Below the pieces are notes generated by a model. It had not been told where the DNA came from. It did not search any database and saw nothing but the letters and a program-made list of their open reading frames with translations. From the NCBI GenBank assembly GCA_025934485.1, contig JAICXX010000010.1, positions 1 to 64,000 on the forward strand: DNA of 64,000 nucleotides, read 5' to 3'. Positions 34,866 through 43,439 of this stretch are shown one piece after another (the first letter of the stretch is position 1; every line of letters starts with the position of its first letter). Position numbers and translations under genes: made by a program. The stretch comes from Chitinophagaceae bacterium. Its GTDB lineage: Bacteria; Bacteroidota; Bacteroidia; Chitinophagales; Chitinophagaceae.

Positions 34866-35296
34866 GCTTTCTCTCCTTTTCCCCATTTCTCCCGGCGCAC
34901 ATTCGCGCCGACCCCTGCCAGGCTCACAGCCCTCGCCTGCCGCCTTCTTACATCCCGCCCGCCATACGCCGCGTTCTCCCTGCGCGGTGGCACCCGCCAT
35001 TGCGCCGCCCCGTCCGTCACGGCCCGCCGCCGGTCACGGAAGGAGCCGACGTTTCCCCCCTGCCTTATTGACATTTCGCCGATAAAGGCCCCTTTTTTGC
35101 ATGTACAAGGAGTATAAATAAAGAATTATAGCATGGCAAAAGTATCAACAGAAGGGGAGGAACAACAGCTTGATTATCCGCCTATTGTGTTTTAACAACA
35201 CCGTAGGTCACATAATTTTGGACAGGCTGTTGCTTTATGATTAATTTTGAATAGATGAATTTTTAACCAACAGGGGAACATTAAATCAATCAACAC
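34866..35296 (+). other. 431-nt intergenic region between the polysaccharide operon and the sigma factor gene
   Basis: After a CT-rich stretch there is a perfect 6-bp inverted repeat at 34893-34910 (CGGCGC/GCGCCG) without a T run, so a terminator is not assured. The next 150 nt are GC-rich. From about 35090 the DNA becomes AT-rich and holds a 20-codon open frame at 35133-35195 (ATG to TAA) and two TAnnTTTG boxes. No RNA gene is recognised. Confidence 0.6.
35217..35249 (+). promoter_or_regulatory. Bacteroidota-type promoter(s) for the sigma factor gene
   Basis: Two perfect -7 boxes, TAATTTTG, lie at 35213-35220 and 35242-35249. The TTTG at 35217-35220 is 21 nt upstream of the second box and can act as its -33 element. 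The start codon at 35297 leaves a leader of about 40 nt. The spacing agrees with the known TTTG-N(19-21)-TAnnTTTG pattern. Confidence 0.6.
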
Positions 35297-35797
35297 ATGG
35301 CTACAGTAGAATTCAACCAGCTATTGGTCAGCAATGCGGAGTTCTTGAAGCCGTTCGCTATCACGTTAACACGTGATTCTGAAGCAGCAAAAGACCTTTT
35401 CCAGGAAACCCTTTTCCGCGCATTAGCCAATAAGGATAAGTACAACGTCGGCACGAATATCAAGGCCTGGCTTTACACGATCATGCGGAATATTTTCATT
35501 AACAACTACCGCCGTAAAGCCAAACAAAATACCATTTTTGACAGCACGCCCAACGAGTTTTTGCTCAATTCTGCTCAGATGGCAGTGCCGGGTACTGTCG
35601 AAAGTAATCTTCGGGTAAAGGATATCCAGGCGGCCGTTCATAAGCTGCCGGAAATATTCCGTAATCCTTTCCTGCTTTATTTCGATGGTTTCAAATACCA
35701 CGAGATAGCCGAGATGCTGCAGGAGCCATTGGGCACGATCAAAAGCCGCATCCATTTTGCCCGCAAGCTGCTGAAGAATCAGATCGAGCGGTTCTAA
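35297..35797 (+). CDS. ECF-like sigma-70 family RNA polymerase sigma factor
   Basis: 166 residues. Region 2 is EAAKDLFQETLFRALANKDK followed by IKAWLYTIMRNIFINNYRRK, and region 4 is KLPEIFRNPFLLYFDGFKYH with EIAEMLQEPLGTIKSRIHFA as the helix-turn-helix. It directs RNA polymerase to a dedicated promoter set. No anti-sigma gene is adjacent; idi follows after a tandem repeat. Its position just after the polysaccharide locus may be chance. Bacteroidota genomes hold many ECF factors, so the target is unknown. Confidence 0.92.
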   Translation: MATVEFNQLLVSNAEFLKPFAITLTRDSEAAKDLFQETLFRALANKDKYNVGTNIKAWLYTIMRNIFINNYRRKAKQNTIFDSTPNEFLLNSAQMAVPGTVESNLRVKDIQAAVHKLPEIFRNPFLLYFDGFKYHEIAEMLQEPLGTIKSRIHFARKLLKNQIERF

Positions 35798-35801
35798 GCG
35801 A

Positions 35802-36016
35802 AACCAGGGGCCGCAGGATGCGGACCGACCGAAGGTCAATCATTAACCAGGGGCCGCAGGATGCGGACCGACCGAAGGTCAATCATTAACCAGGGGCCGC
35901 AGGACGCGGACCGACCGAAGGTCAATCATTAACCAGGGGCCGCAGGATGCGGACCGACCGAAGGTCAATCATTAACCAGGGGCCGCAGGATGCGGACCGA
36001 CCGAAGGTCAATCATT
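35802..36016 (+). repeat. five-copy 43-bp tandem repeat of paired mini-hairpins
   Basis: Five head-to-tail units of exactly 43 bp begin at 35802, 35845, 35888, 35931 and 35974, and a 4-base partial follows at 36017. Each unit contains CCGCA-GGA-TGCGG and GACC-GAA-GGTC, two perfect stems with three-base loops. The units are identical except that copy 3 has AGGAC instead of AGGAT, which adds one mismatch in the first stem. The array begins 4 nt after the sigma factor stop and ends 7 nt before the idi start codon. There are no spacers, so it is not CRISPR. Confidence 0.97.
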
Positions 36017-36023
36017 AACCATT

Positions 36024-36542
36024 ATGCCAAAGGAAGAAGTGATCCTTGTGGATGAAGTAGATACGCCGCTCGGAACGATGGAGAAGATCGAAGCCCATCG
36101 GAAGGCTCTTTTACACAGGGCTTTCAGTGTTTTTATCTTCGACAGGGAGGGGCGGATGTTGTTGCAGCGCCGGGCCGATGGTAAATACCATAGTCCCGGG
36201 TTGTGGACGAATGCCTGTTGCAGTCATCCCCGGCCGGGGGAAGATACGGAGGCCGCCGCCATCCGCAGGCTCCGCGAGGAGCTCGGCTTTACGACACCGC
36301 TCATCAGCCTCTTTTCCTTTACTTATCGTTCGGAATATGACAATGGGCTCACGGAATTCGAGTTCGATCACGTCTTTGTAGGCCGCTATGATGCCGCGAT
36401 CCATCCCGACCCCGCCGAGGTCAGCGATCATTGCTACCGAAGCATGGACGAGATCCGCGCGGAGCTGCAAAGCAATCCAGGGCGGTTCACAACCTGGTTT
36501 CACCTGGCCTTCCCGATGGTGAGGGAAAGATACCAGGGGTGA
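36024..36542 (+). CDS. idi: isopentenyl-diphosphate delta-isomerase, type 1
   Basis: A 172-residue Nudix-fold enzyme. The active-site Cys lies in TNACCSHPRPGE, the metal His in HRAFSVFIF and HSPGLW, and the Nudix helix in AAIRRLREELGF; EYDNGLTEFEFDHVF carries the catalytic Glu pair. It interconverts IPP and DMAPP for quinone, carotenoid and undecaprenyl carrier synthesis. The last is a soft link to the glycan operon. The immediate upstream DNA is the 43-bp tandem array, so read-through from the sigma factor promoter would cross five hairpin units. Confidence 0.95.
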   Translation: MPKEEVILVDEVDTPLGTMEKIEAHRKALLHRAFSVFIFDREGRMLLQRRADGKYHSPGLWTNACCSHPRPGEDTEAAAIRRLREELGFTTPLISLFSFTYRSEYDNGLTEFEFDHVFVGRYDAAIHPDPAEVSDHCYRSMDEIRAELQSNPGRFTTWFHLAFPMVRERYQG

Positions 36543-36551
36543 TCGAAGGGG

Positions 36552-37052
36552 CTATTGGCAGAGATTTAGCTCATCTGTTCCCAGGGTCGAGAACTGAAAG
36601 AATTTGACCCTGCCACCGGCGCCTGCCACATCGTAATGCAGCACCAGTGTGCCATACTGCATCTCATAAGCATCCCACAGATCGTCCTTGACCTTGGCGT
36701 TGCCCAGCTTCGTGAAGAGCGAACCGCGTTTGGTGCCCAGGAGCGGCAGGCTGGTTTTCCCGACGAATTTGGGCCCCACTTCGACGTATTTTCTCCTGGT
36801 GTAAAAGAAGAGGTCTTTGTCCTTGAAGAAGACGCCACCGCCGCATTTGGCCGACTCGGACTCGTCTTCGGCGCTGGTAAAACAGGGGAATTTTTCCTTG
36901 ATCTCGTTTTGCGTAAAGCTCGGCTTGATGTCGTTCACGGTGCCATTGAGGACATCGACGTATAGATCGGGGCATTTCACTTTGGCCTTTAACTGGCCCA
37001 TGCCTACGGAGAGGATACTCATAAAGAAGGCGACAGAAAGCAGTTGCTTCAT
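36552..37052 (-). CDS. secreted protein of unknown function
   Basis: 166 residues with a signal peptide (MKQLLSVAFFMSILSVGMGQ). The mature part is basic, with four cysteines (CPDLYVDV, FPCFTSAEDESESAKCGGG and LNLC at the very end) that could form two disulfides, and a beta-rich pattern (LFFYTRRKYVEVG, GTLVLHYDVAGAGGRVKFFQ). I do not recognise the family. It lies 86 nt downstream of the DUF4337-like gene on the same strand and converges on idi with 9 nt between. Confidence 0.75.
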   Translation of the reverse strand: MKQLLSVAFFMSILSVGMGQLKAKVKCPDLYVDVLNGTVNDIKPSFTQNEIKEKFPCFTSAEDESESAKCGGGVFFKDKDLFFYTRRKYVEVGPKFVGKTSLPLLGTKRGSLFTKLGNAKVKDDLWDAYEMQYGTLVLHYDVAGAGGRVKFFQFSTLGTDELNLCQ

Positions 37053-37138
37053 ATGCGATAGTGGTTTTAAACTACCCTATTACTGCAAAATCCTTGCTAG
37101 AGTTGTAACGGGCCCGCCTTTTTCCGGCTCATTCTCCC

Positions 37139-37858
37139 TCAGGGAAGGATTCCCACGATCAAAAAGCAAATGCCGATGGCGGTGAGCACCAAACCCACAT
37201 ACCAGAGCATCTTCCGGCGGGTCAGGACAGCGATGGCGGAGATGGCGATGGCGATCTGGAATGCGGTAACCGCGCGGGAGAGCGGCACGTGTCTGGCGAG
37301 ATGAGCTTCGGAGACCTGCTCGTCTTCCTCGGCCTGCTTCTTTATCTCGGCTTTCTCTTTTTCATACCGTGCAATGTCCTGGCTATGGTCTCTAGCCATT
37401 GCGGCTGCTGACGATTCCCCGGCGGAGCCCGCTTCTCCGGCTTCCGCGGCCGGCTTCCCGGCACGTGATCCTGCGGCTGCTGGCTGCCCGGCCCCGCCGG
37501 TTTTGGTGCCGGCAGCCATTGCGGTTGTGGTCGCGGCTCCGGCGGTTTTCGCGGTTGTGGCCGTGGTGCCGGCAGTTTTCGCCGGGCCGATAGCCTTCAG
37601 TATAGCATCGGTATTGACGGCGATCTCCTGCTTGAGGTTTTTCGCCTGATAGAAATTCCATTGATCGGAGGCCTTCATCCGCTCCACCAGGGCCTCATTG
37701 GCGTGATGTCCTGCCATCAGGCCGGCGAAAGCCGCCAGCACAGCCATAAAGGCCGTGGACAATGCGAGGTACAATGTCCAGCGTTCTTTCCTTTCTTCTG
37801 CTCTTTCTTCGATTTCCTCGTGCAGATGTTCCGTGGGGATCTCGATCTCTTCGGGCAT
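37139..37858 (-). CDS. DUF4337-family membrane protein with Ala/Thr-rich insert
   Basis: 239 residues. Residues 1-25 are strongly acidic and basic (TEHLHEEIEERAEERKERW), then a membrane helix (LYLALSTAFMAVLAAFAGLM), HHANEALVERMKASDQWNFY typical of DUF4337, a low-complexity Ala/Thr/Gly insert at about 95-150, a charged helix (KEKAEIKKQAEEDEQVSEAH), and two C-terminal membrane helices. The function of the family is not known. The insert is longer than I would expect and is rich in GCN/ACN repeats. The gene starts 27 nt after carB ends, on the same strand. Confidence 0.8.
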   Translation of the reverse strand: MPEEIEIPTEHLHEEIEERAEERKERWTLYLALSTAFMAVLAAFAGLMAGHHANEALVERMKASDQWNFYQAKNLKQEIAVNTDAILKAIGPAKTAGTTATTAKTAGAATTTAMAAGTKTGGAGQPAAAGSRAGKPAAEAGEAGSAGESSAAAMARDHSQDIARYEKEKAEIKKQAEEDEQVSEAHLARHVPLSRAVTAFQIAIAISAIAVLTRRKMLWYVGLVLTAIGICFLIVGILP

Positions 37859-37885
37859 AGTTATCGGGTTTTACACCCGAAATTA

Positions 37886-40711
37886 CTATTTACTCAGATA
37901 CATGCTTCGATCCTTGTACAATTTCCGGAAGCCGGGGTCGCGGAGATCTTTGATGAACCGGATGGCTTCGCCCGTAGACTTCATTTCCGGACCCAGCTCG
38001 ATCTTGACGCCCGGGAATTTGTTGAAGCTGAACACCGGCTCCTTGATGGCGAACCCTTGCAGCTTCTTTTCGAACGTGAAGTCGGTGAGCTTGTGCGTTC
38101 CGAGCATGATCTTGGTGGCGATGTTGAGATAGGGGATCTGGTAGGCCTTGGCAATAAAAGGCGTCGTCCTCGAAGCCCGCGGATTCGCCTCGATCACAAA
38201 GACCTTCCCGTCTTTGATGGCAAACTGGATATTGATCAGCCCTTTGATGTTCAGCGCCCGGGCGATCCTCTCGGAATAATATTCCATGGTCGTCACCACC
38301 AATGGCGTAAGATTAAAGGCCGGCAGAACGGCGTGGCTGTCGCCGCTATGGATACCCGCCGGCTCGATGTGTTCCATGACGCCCATCACATGAAAGTTCT
38401 CGCCATCGAAGATCGCATCGACTTCCGCCTCCTGGCAGCGATCCAGGAAGTGGTCGATCAGTATCTTGTTGCCGGGGATATGTTTCAGCAGACTCACGAC
38501 TGCCTTCTCGACCTCGTCGTCATTGATCACGATCCGCATCCGCTGACCTCCCAACACGTAGCTCGGCCGGACCAATACGGGATAGCCTACACGGTTCGCC
38601 ACCTGCACTGCCTCGTCGACATCGAAGGCCGTTCCGTAGTCTGGGTAGGGGATGCCCAGTTCCTTGAGCATATCGCTGAAACGACCGCGGTCCTCCGCGA
38701 TGTCCATGCTGTCGAAAGAGGTCCCGATGATCCTGATGCCTTTCGCCGAAAGCCGCTCAGCCAGCTTCAGCGCCGTTTGACCACCGAGCTGCACGATCAC
38801 GCCTTCTGGTTTCTCATGCTCGATGATCTCCCACAGATGCTCCCAGTATACCGGCTCGAAGTAGAGCTTGTCGGCGATATCGAAATCGGTCGAGACCGTC
38901 TCGGGGTTGCAGTTGACCATGATGGCCTCATAACCGCATTCCCTGATCGCCAGTAACCCGTGGACGCAGCAGTAGTCGAACTCGATACCCTGACCGATGC
39001 GATTAGGGCCGCTACCGAGTACGATGATCTTCTTTTTATCCGAGACTTTGCTTTCATTGGCATGGCCGCCTTCGAATGTGGAATAGAAATAGGGTGTCTT
39101 GGCCTCGAACTCGGCGGAACAGGTGTCCACCATCTTATATACACGGGTGATACCGGCGGCCTTGCGTTTCTCATACAACGCATCTTCGGAGCCGGAGCCC
39201 ATGATCTTCACGATCTGCTCGTCGCTGAACCCTAGTTTCTTTGCCTCGCGCAGCACGTCTACCGGGATGGTCTCGAGCTTATAGCCCGCCAGCTCTTTCT
39301 CCATGTTGCAGATCTTTTGGATCTCATAGAGGAACCAGCGGTCGATGCCATTGGTGGCCTTTGAGATGGTGCCTACCGAGATACCCGCCATCAGCGCGTC
39401 CTTGATACGGAAGATGCGGTCCCACTTGGGTGTCTTGATATATTCCAGCAGCGCTTCAGCATGCATTAGGCTCTTGCCATAATAACCCAGGCCCACGGCA
39501 TTATTCTCCAAGGACTGACATGCCTTCTGCACCGCCTCGGTAAAGCTCCGGCCGATTGCCATCACTTCGCCTACGCTCTTCATCTGCAGACCCAGCGTGT
39601 CATTGGCGCCTTTGAATTTGTCGAAGTTCCAGCGCGGGATCTTCACGATCACATAGTCCTGCACCGGCTCGAAATAGGCCGAAGTGGTCTTCGTGATCTG
39701 ATTTTTCAGCTCGTCGAGATTGTAACCGATGGCGAGCTTGGCTGCAATTTTGGCGATGGGATAACCTGTTGCCTTGGAGGCCAGGGCCGAGCTGCGGCTA
39801 ACCCGTGGGTTGATCTCGATGGCGATGATCGATTCGTCTTTGGGATTGAGTGCGAATTGGACATTGCAACCGCCGGCGAAATTACCCAGATCCCGCATCA
39901 TCATGAGGGCGGTGTTCCGCATCAACTGGAACGCGGTATCGCTAAGGGTCATCGCAGGCGCCACCGTAATGGAGTCGCCGGTATGTACCCCCATGGGGTC
40001 GAAGTTCTCAACCGTGCAGATGATGACTACATTATTATTAGCATCGCGTAAAAGCTCGAGCTCGAACTCTTTCCATCCCAGCACGGCCTGCTCTACCAGT
40101 ACCTCATGGATGGGCGAAGCCTGCAGGCCGCGATTCAACGCTTCATCCAACTCGCTCTTATCATGCACAAAACCGCCGCCTGTACCACCGAGCGTAAACG
40201 AAGGGCGTATAACCAGCGGGAAACCGATGTCCTGTGCATATTCCTTTCCTTCCAGAAAGGAGTTTGCCGTTTTTGCCGTTGCGACAGGCACGCCGAGCTG
40301 GATCATCCACTGGCGGAATTTCTCGCGATCCTCCGCTTTGTCGATGGCTTTGATGTCGACGCCGATCAGGCGGACCTTGTATTTTTCCCAGATGCCGAGA
40401 TCCTCTGCCTCTTTGGCGAGGTTGAGGGCCGTCTGGCCGCCCATCGTGGGCAGTACCGCGTCTATATTGTTCTCTTCCAGTATCTGTTCGATACTTTCCA
40501 CCGTAAGCGGTAACAGATACACCTTATCCGCCATCATCGGGTCCGTCATAATAGTGGCCGGATTGCTGTTGATCAGGATAACTTCGATCCCCTCTTCCCG
40601 CAAGCTGCGGGCAGCCTGGGTGCCGGAGTAATCGAATTCGCAAGCTTGACCGATGATGATAGGACCTGAACCAATGATCAGGACGGAACGAATGGAAGAG
40701 TCTTTGGGCAT
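37886..40711 (-). CDS. carB: carbamoyl-phosphate synthase large subunit, without C-terminal allosteric domain
   Basis: A 941-residue enzyme with both ATP-grasp synthetase halves: SVLIIGSGPIIIGQACEFDY at the N-terminus and IIVLGSGPNRIGQGIEFDYC at about residue 563, each followed by its ATP-binding loops (RPSFTLGGTGGG and RPSYVLGGQRMRIV). It makes carbamoyl phosphate from ammonia, bicarbonate and two ATP with CarA. It stops at DRSMYLSK, right after the second core. Enterobacterial CarB is about 1073 residues, so the MGS-like effector domain (UMP/ornithine/IMP site) is absent. Similar short forms are, as far as I recall, common in Bacteroidota. carA is not adjacent. Confidence 0.96.
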   Translation of the reverse strand: MPKDSSIRSVLIIGSGPIIIGQACEFDYSGTQAARSLREEGIEVILINSNPATIMTDPMMADKVYLLPLTVESIEQILEENNIDAVLPTMGGQTALNLAKEAEDLGIWEKYKVRLIGVDIKAIDKAEDREKFRQWMIQLGVPVATAKTANSFLEGKEYAQDIGFPLVIRPSFTLGGTGGGFVHDKSELDEALNRGLQASPIHEVLVEQAVLGWKEFELELLRDANNNVVIICTVENFDPMGVHTGDSITVAPAMTLSDTAFQLMRNTALMMMRDLGNFAGGCNVQFALNPKDESIIAIEINPRVSRSSALASKATGYPIAKIAAKLAIGYNLDELKNQITKTTSAYFEPVQDYVIVKIPRWNFDKFKGANDTLGLQMKSVGEVMAIGRSFTEAVQKACQSLENNAVGLGYYGKSLMHAEALLEYIKTPKWDRIFRIKDALMAGISVGTISKATNGIDRWFLYEIQKICNMEKELAGYKLETIPVDVLREAKKLGFSDEQIVKIMGSGSEDALYEKRKAAGITRVYKMVDTCSAEFEAKTPYFYSTFEGGHANESKVSDKKKIIVLGSGPNRIGQGIEFDYCCVHGLLAIRECGYEAIMVNCNPETVSTDFDIADKLYFEPVYWEHLWEIIEHEKPEGVIVQLGGQTALKLAERLSAKGIRIIGTSFDSMDIAEDRGRFSDMLKELGIPYPDYGTAFDVDEAVQVANRVGYPVLVRPSYVLGGQRMRIVINDDEVEKAVVSLLKHIPGNKILIDHFLDRCQEAEVDAIFDGENFHVMGVMEHIEPAGIHSGDSHAVLPAFNLTPLVVTTMEYYSERIARALNIKGLINIQFAIKDGKVFVIEANPRASRTTPFIAKAYQIPYLNIATKIMLGTHKLTDFTFEKKLQGFAIKEPVFSFNKFPGVKIELGPEMKSTGEAIRFIKDLRDPGFRKLYKDRSMYLSK

Positions 40712-40759
40712 TTCTTGATTTTAGTTGTTCGGGCCTCAGGGCCCGTTTGACAAATTGCG

Positions 40760-40791
40760 CAAAGGTAACACAGTGGAGGTCTTTATCCAAA
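40760..40791 (-). promoter_or_regulatory. carB promoter
   Basis: On the minus strand TTTG (40791-40788) is followed after 20 nt by TACCTTTG (40767-40760), a full match to the Bacteroidota TTTG-N-TAnnTTTG pattern. Transcription would start near 40752, giving a leader of about 40 nt before the ATG at 40711. Confidence 0.75.
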
Positions 40792-40800
40792 AGAAAAAGG

Positions 40801-40922
40801 CTCCGTGGAGGTATTGTGGGGTTTCCGGACCCCACATCCCGGCGCGTCCCCGTGCTAACGCCTGTTAGCCAGCTTCGCCGCCCGCGTATTCCGGCGCGCC
40901 TCAAGCCTTCGCCGGCCGGGCA
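40801..40922. repeat. GC-rich island of short inverted repeats upstream of carB
   Basis: Perfect small stems follow one another: CTCC/GGAG (40801-40810), TGTGGGGT/ACCCCACA (40815-40836, loop TTCCGG) and GCTAAC/GTTAGC (40854-40869, loop GCCT), then GC-palindromic GGCGCG/CGCGCC segments. There is no open frame. It lies between the carB promoter and the terminator of the small membrane protein gene. Confidence 0.6.
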
Positions 40923-40926
40923 CAAA

Positions 40927-40953
40927 AAAGCCCCGGCAGACGCCGAGGCTTTG
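40927..40953 (-). terminator. rho-independent terminator of the small membrane protein gene
   Basis: On the minus strand AGCCTCGGC - GTCT - GCCGGGGCT forms a 9-bp stem with one mismatch, followed by a run of six T. It sits about 33 nt after the stop of the gene at 40986-41204 and has the right orientation for it. Confidence 0.75.
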
Positions 40954-40985
40954 TATAACTAACAATTTACTAAGGGAGACTAAGA

Positions 40986-41204
40986 CTAATTATTATTATG
41001 AAACGAAGCCAGTTCGATATCGTCGAGCATGACCCCACCCTTGCGGGCAAAAGATTTACGCTCCGCCATCAGCCTGCGATTCTCATACTTGCTTTTTACC
41101 CGGAATACCCATTTCTGTTTAGCTTCTTCGCCTTTAATAAGTCCTATCGCCCCGCCGACAGATACTGCCAGAAAGACGACAATTTTGTTTTTTACTCCTT
41201 TCAT
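40986..41204 (-). CDS. small single-pass membrane protein, unknown function
   Basis: 72 residues. A short basic start (MKGVKNK) leads into one hydrophobic helix (IVVFLAVSVGGAIGLIKG), then a long basic tail (KWVFRVKSKYENRRLMAERK). It looks like a type II or N-terminally anchored protein with a cytoplasmic or nucleic-acid-facing tail. An A-rich AAAAAAGAACGG just before the ATG may aid initiation, and a good terminator follows. I do not recognise the family. The overlapping plus-strand frames have improbable composition, so this strand is preferred. Confidence 0.65.
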   Translation of the reverse strand: MKGVKNKIVVFLAVSVGGAIGLIKGEEAKQKWVFRVKSKYENRRLMAERKSFARKGGVMLDDIELASFHNNN

Positions 41205-41534
41205 ACCGTTCTTTTTTGATAGTGAAGCCTACTCTTTATTAAGACAATTAATGTTAGCCAAAAGCTGTACCAAACTTGAAAAAATGTCTACCCTTTTTGT
41301 GGTATTTTTTCCCGGCGCGTATCCACTGTTGATCTATAGTATTTTATTAACAATCACTTCACGAACCCCCTTGGTTACCTACGAAAGACAGGCCTGTTCA
41401 GATGTCGGTATATCGCCTTTTGACGGTTCGCCGTTGGGAAAATCCGGCTCACATTGGGAATCACTTTCGTCGTACGCGGCGGGAATCACTAAATTTACAG
41501 CGTAATCGCACTTTAATCTCTCTTTAATCTCGTC
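41205..41534. other. 330-nt divergent intergenic region
   Basis: This stretch separates the small minus-strand gene from the plus-strand M23 gene and is AT-rich in its first half (41220-41350). I see no perfect TAnnTTTG box on either strand. A direct repeat, CTTTAATCTC at 41511-41520 and 41522-41531, lies immediately before the ATG at 41535 and could be an operator. No RNA gene or terminator is seen. Confidence 0.5.
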
Positions 41535-43433
41535 ATGCGCTACCTGTTCTCTGCAGCCCTCGTGCTCTGCTCGATACCCGGCATTTGTCAACTATTCGTG
41601 CCCGCCAACTACCCGCGTAATTATTTCCGCGATCCGCTGGCCATTCCCATGAGCCTGGCCGCGAACTTCGGCGAGCTGCGCGCCGAGCATTATCACATGG
41701 GCCTGGACATCCGGACACAACACCGCGAAAATCTCCCCGTGTTCGCTGCCGCCGATGGCTATGTGGCGCGTGTGTCCATTGCACCTTTTGGTTTCGGCCA
41801 GGCTATCTACATCAATCATCCCAATGGCTATACTACGGTCTATGGCCATCTCAACCACTTCTCTCCCGCGCTTGCCGCCTATGTTCACAAAGAGCAATAT
41901 CGCCACAGGTCCTGGCAGGTCTATCTCGAATTGCCGCCTTCGCTATTTCCGGTGCACAAGGGAGACCTGATAGCTTACAGCGGCAACACCGGCGGCTCCC
42001 AGGGGCCTCATCTGCATTTCGAGATCCGCCGCACCGCAGGTGATGTCAATCTCAATCCGCTACTCTTTGGGTTACCCGTGCCGGACAATACAACACCCAC
42101 TATTCAGCGCCTGGCCTGGTACGACCGCAGTAAAAGCGTATATGAACAATCACCGCATTTGTTGGCTGTGCAGAGGAATAACATACACGAAGATGGAAGG
42201 TTCACGATCAGTCCGTCTTTACTCAGCGTTCCCGTCACCCATGTGAGCTTCGCCATCGGGGCTTTCGACACGCAAAGTGGCTCGACGAACCCCAATGGTA
42301 TCTTTGAAGCCGAACTGTTCATGGACGAGCGCCCTGTTATCGGTTTTCGGATGGACAGGATCAGTTACGACAATACGCGCAACATCAATGCGCATATCGA
42401 CTATAAGACAAGATTGACAGGCGGTCCGTTTCTTCAACAGTTGTTTTTTTTACAAGGATACCCACTTCCCTCTATCTATTCCGTTCCATATGGTGCTTCG
42501 GATCGGCCCGCCGACCCCGCAGCCGTTCTTGCCGCCGGCGGACATCCCCTTGACGGTGTGCTGGACATCAGTGACGGTCGTTCCCATGCAATAAAGATCG
42601 AAGTCAGGGACCCCTATGGAAACACTTCGCGGCTGCAATTCGAGATAAAATACAACCCCGCTGCATTCACCGGCGAATCCGTCGATTCACCGGCCAGAAG
42701 CGTTGCTTTACCGGCGGAGGACGTCGCGTCACACGCTGAGGCTGCCGGGGCCTACAGGAGCAAACGATTTTATCCCGGCATGGTCGACGGGCTAGAAGGT
42801 GCAAACTGTTCGTTCTTTCTCGGCGAGAAGAGTCTGTACGACTCGGTGACCATCGGAACTATCGTTGCCGGCTATCCGGGATCGGGTAAGACCCTCCCCG
42901 GAGGGATCTCACCGACTTACGCGATCGGCGCAAAGTGGATACCCTTACTGGAGCCGGTGCTTGTCCGGATACAATATCCGCATGCTGTACATGCCGGCCC
43001 GGCAGCGGGTAACAGCGTGGTTGCGCCCATCGACACGAGCCACGTCGTCATGGTGTGTTTCAACGGCACCGATAAAGACATACAGCGTCCCGAATGGCAC
43101 GATGGCTGGGCATCCGCCCGTTTTCGGGAGTTCGGCGACTTTCAGCTCGTCGACGACCGCACCCCGCCCGTGATCACCCCGCTCCAACCTCTGCAGGGCG
43201 CCAATCTGGCCAGGGCTCACCGCATCGCCTTCGAAGTTAAAGACGACCTGGGCGCGCTGCGTGATTTCACCGCCGAGCTGGATGGCTCCTGGCTTTGTTT
43301 TACCAACGACAAGGCAAAGGCTTTTATCTATATCTTCGACGAACACTGTCCGCCCGGCGCGCATACACTCAAAGTGACGGCGAAGGATGTGGCCGGTAAC
43401 CAAACCACCAGGGAATATCATTTTACAAGATAG
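41535..43433 (+). CDS. secreted M23-family metallopeptidase
   Basis: 632 residues: signal peptide 1-19 (ending GICQ), then a zinc-peptidase domain with H54-x3-D58 in EHYHMGLDIRT and the HLHFE motif near residues 159-163, complete for zinc binding and catalysis. About 430 residues follow that look like beta-sandwich modules (AFDTQSGSTNPNGIFEAELF, DISDGRSHAIKIEVRDPYGN, FNGTDKDIQRPEWHDGW). M23 enzymes cut peptide cross-links of peptidoglycan; this large form is frequent in Bacteroidota. bcp follows after 6 nt and is probably in the same transcript. Confidence 0.88.
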   Translation: MRYLFSAALVLCSIPGICQLFVPANYPRNYFRDPLAIPMSLAANFGELRAEHYHMGLDIRTQHRENLPVFAAADGYVARVSIAPFGFGQAIYINHPNGYTTVYGHLNHFSPALAAYVHKEQYRHRSWQVYLELPPSLFPVHKGDLIAYSGNTGGSQGPHLHFEIRRTAGDVNLNPLLFGLPVPDNTTPTIQRLAWYDRSKSVYEQSPHLLAVQRNNIHEDGRFTISPSLLSVPVTHVSFAIGAFDTQSGSTNPNGIFEAELFMDERPVIGFRMDRISYDNTRNINAHIDYKTRLTGGPFLQQLFFLQGYPLPSIYSVPYGASDRPADPAAVLAAGGHPLDGVLDISDGRSHAIKIEVRDPYGNTSRLQFEIKYNPAAFTGESVDSPARSVALPAEDVASHAEAAGAYRSKRFYPGMVDGLEGANCSFFLGEKSLYDSVTIGTIVAGYPGSGKTLPGGISPTYAIGAKWIPLLEPVLVRIQYPHAVHAGPAAGNSVVAPIDTSHVVMVCFNGTDKDIQRPEWHDGWASARFREFGDFQLVDDRTPPVITPLQPLQGANLARAHRIAFEVKDDLGALRDFTAELDGSWLCFTNDKAKAFIYIFDEHCPPGAHTLKVTAKDVAGNQTTREYHFTR

Positions 43434-43439
43434 AAACGT

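Noticed and set aside
34893-34910. Terminator after the polysaccharide operon
   Set aside because: The 6-bp stem has no T run behind it, so it is reported only as an inverted repeat.
35802-36016. Possible CRISPR array
   Set aside because: Repeats are directly adjacent with no variable spacers, and no cas genes are near.
37661-38956. 431-residue plus-strand open frame
   Set aside because: It is antisense to carB, which has clear motifs on the other strand.
41029-41505. 158-residue plus-strand open frame
   Set aside because: It overlaps the small minus-strand gene that has its own terminator; composition is improbable and there is no promoter.
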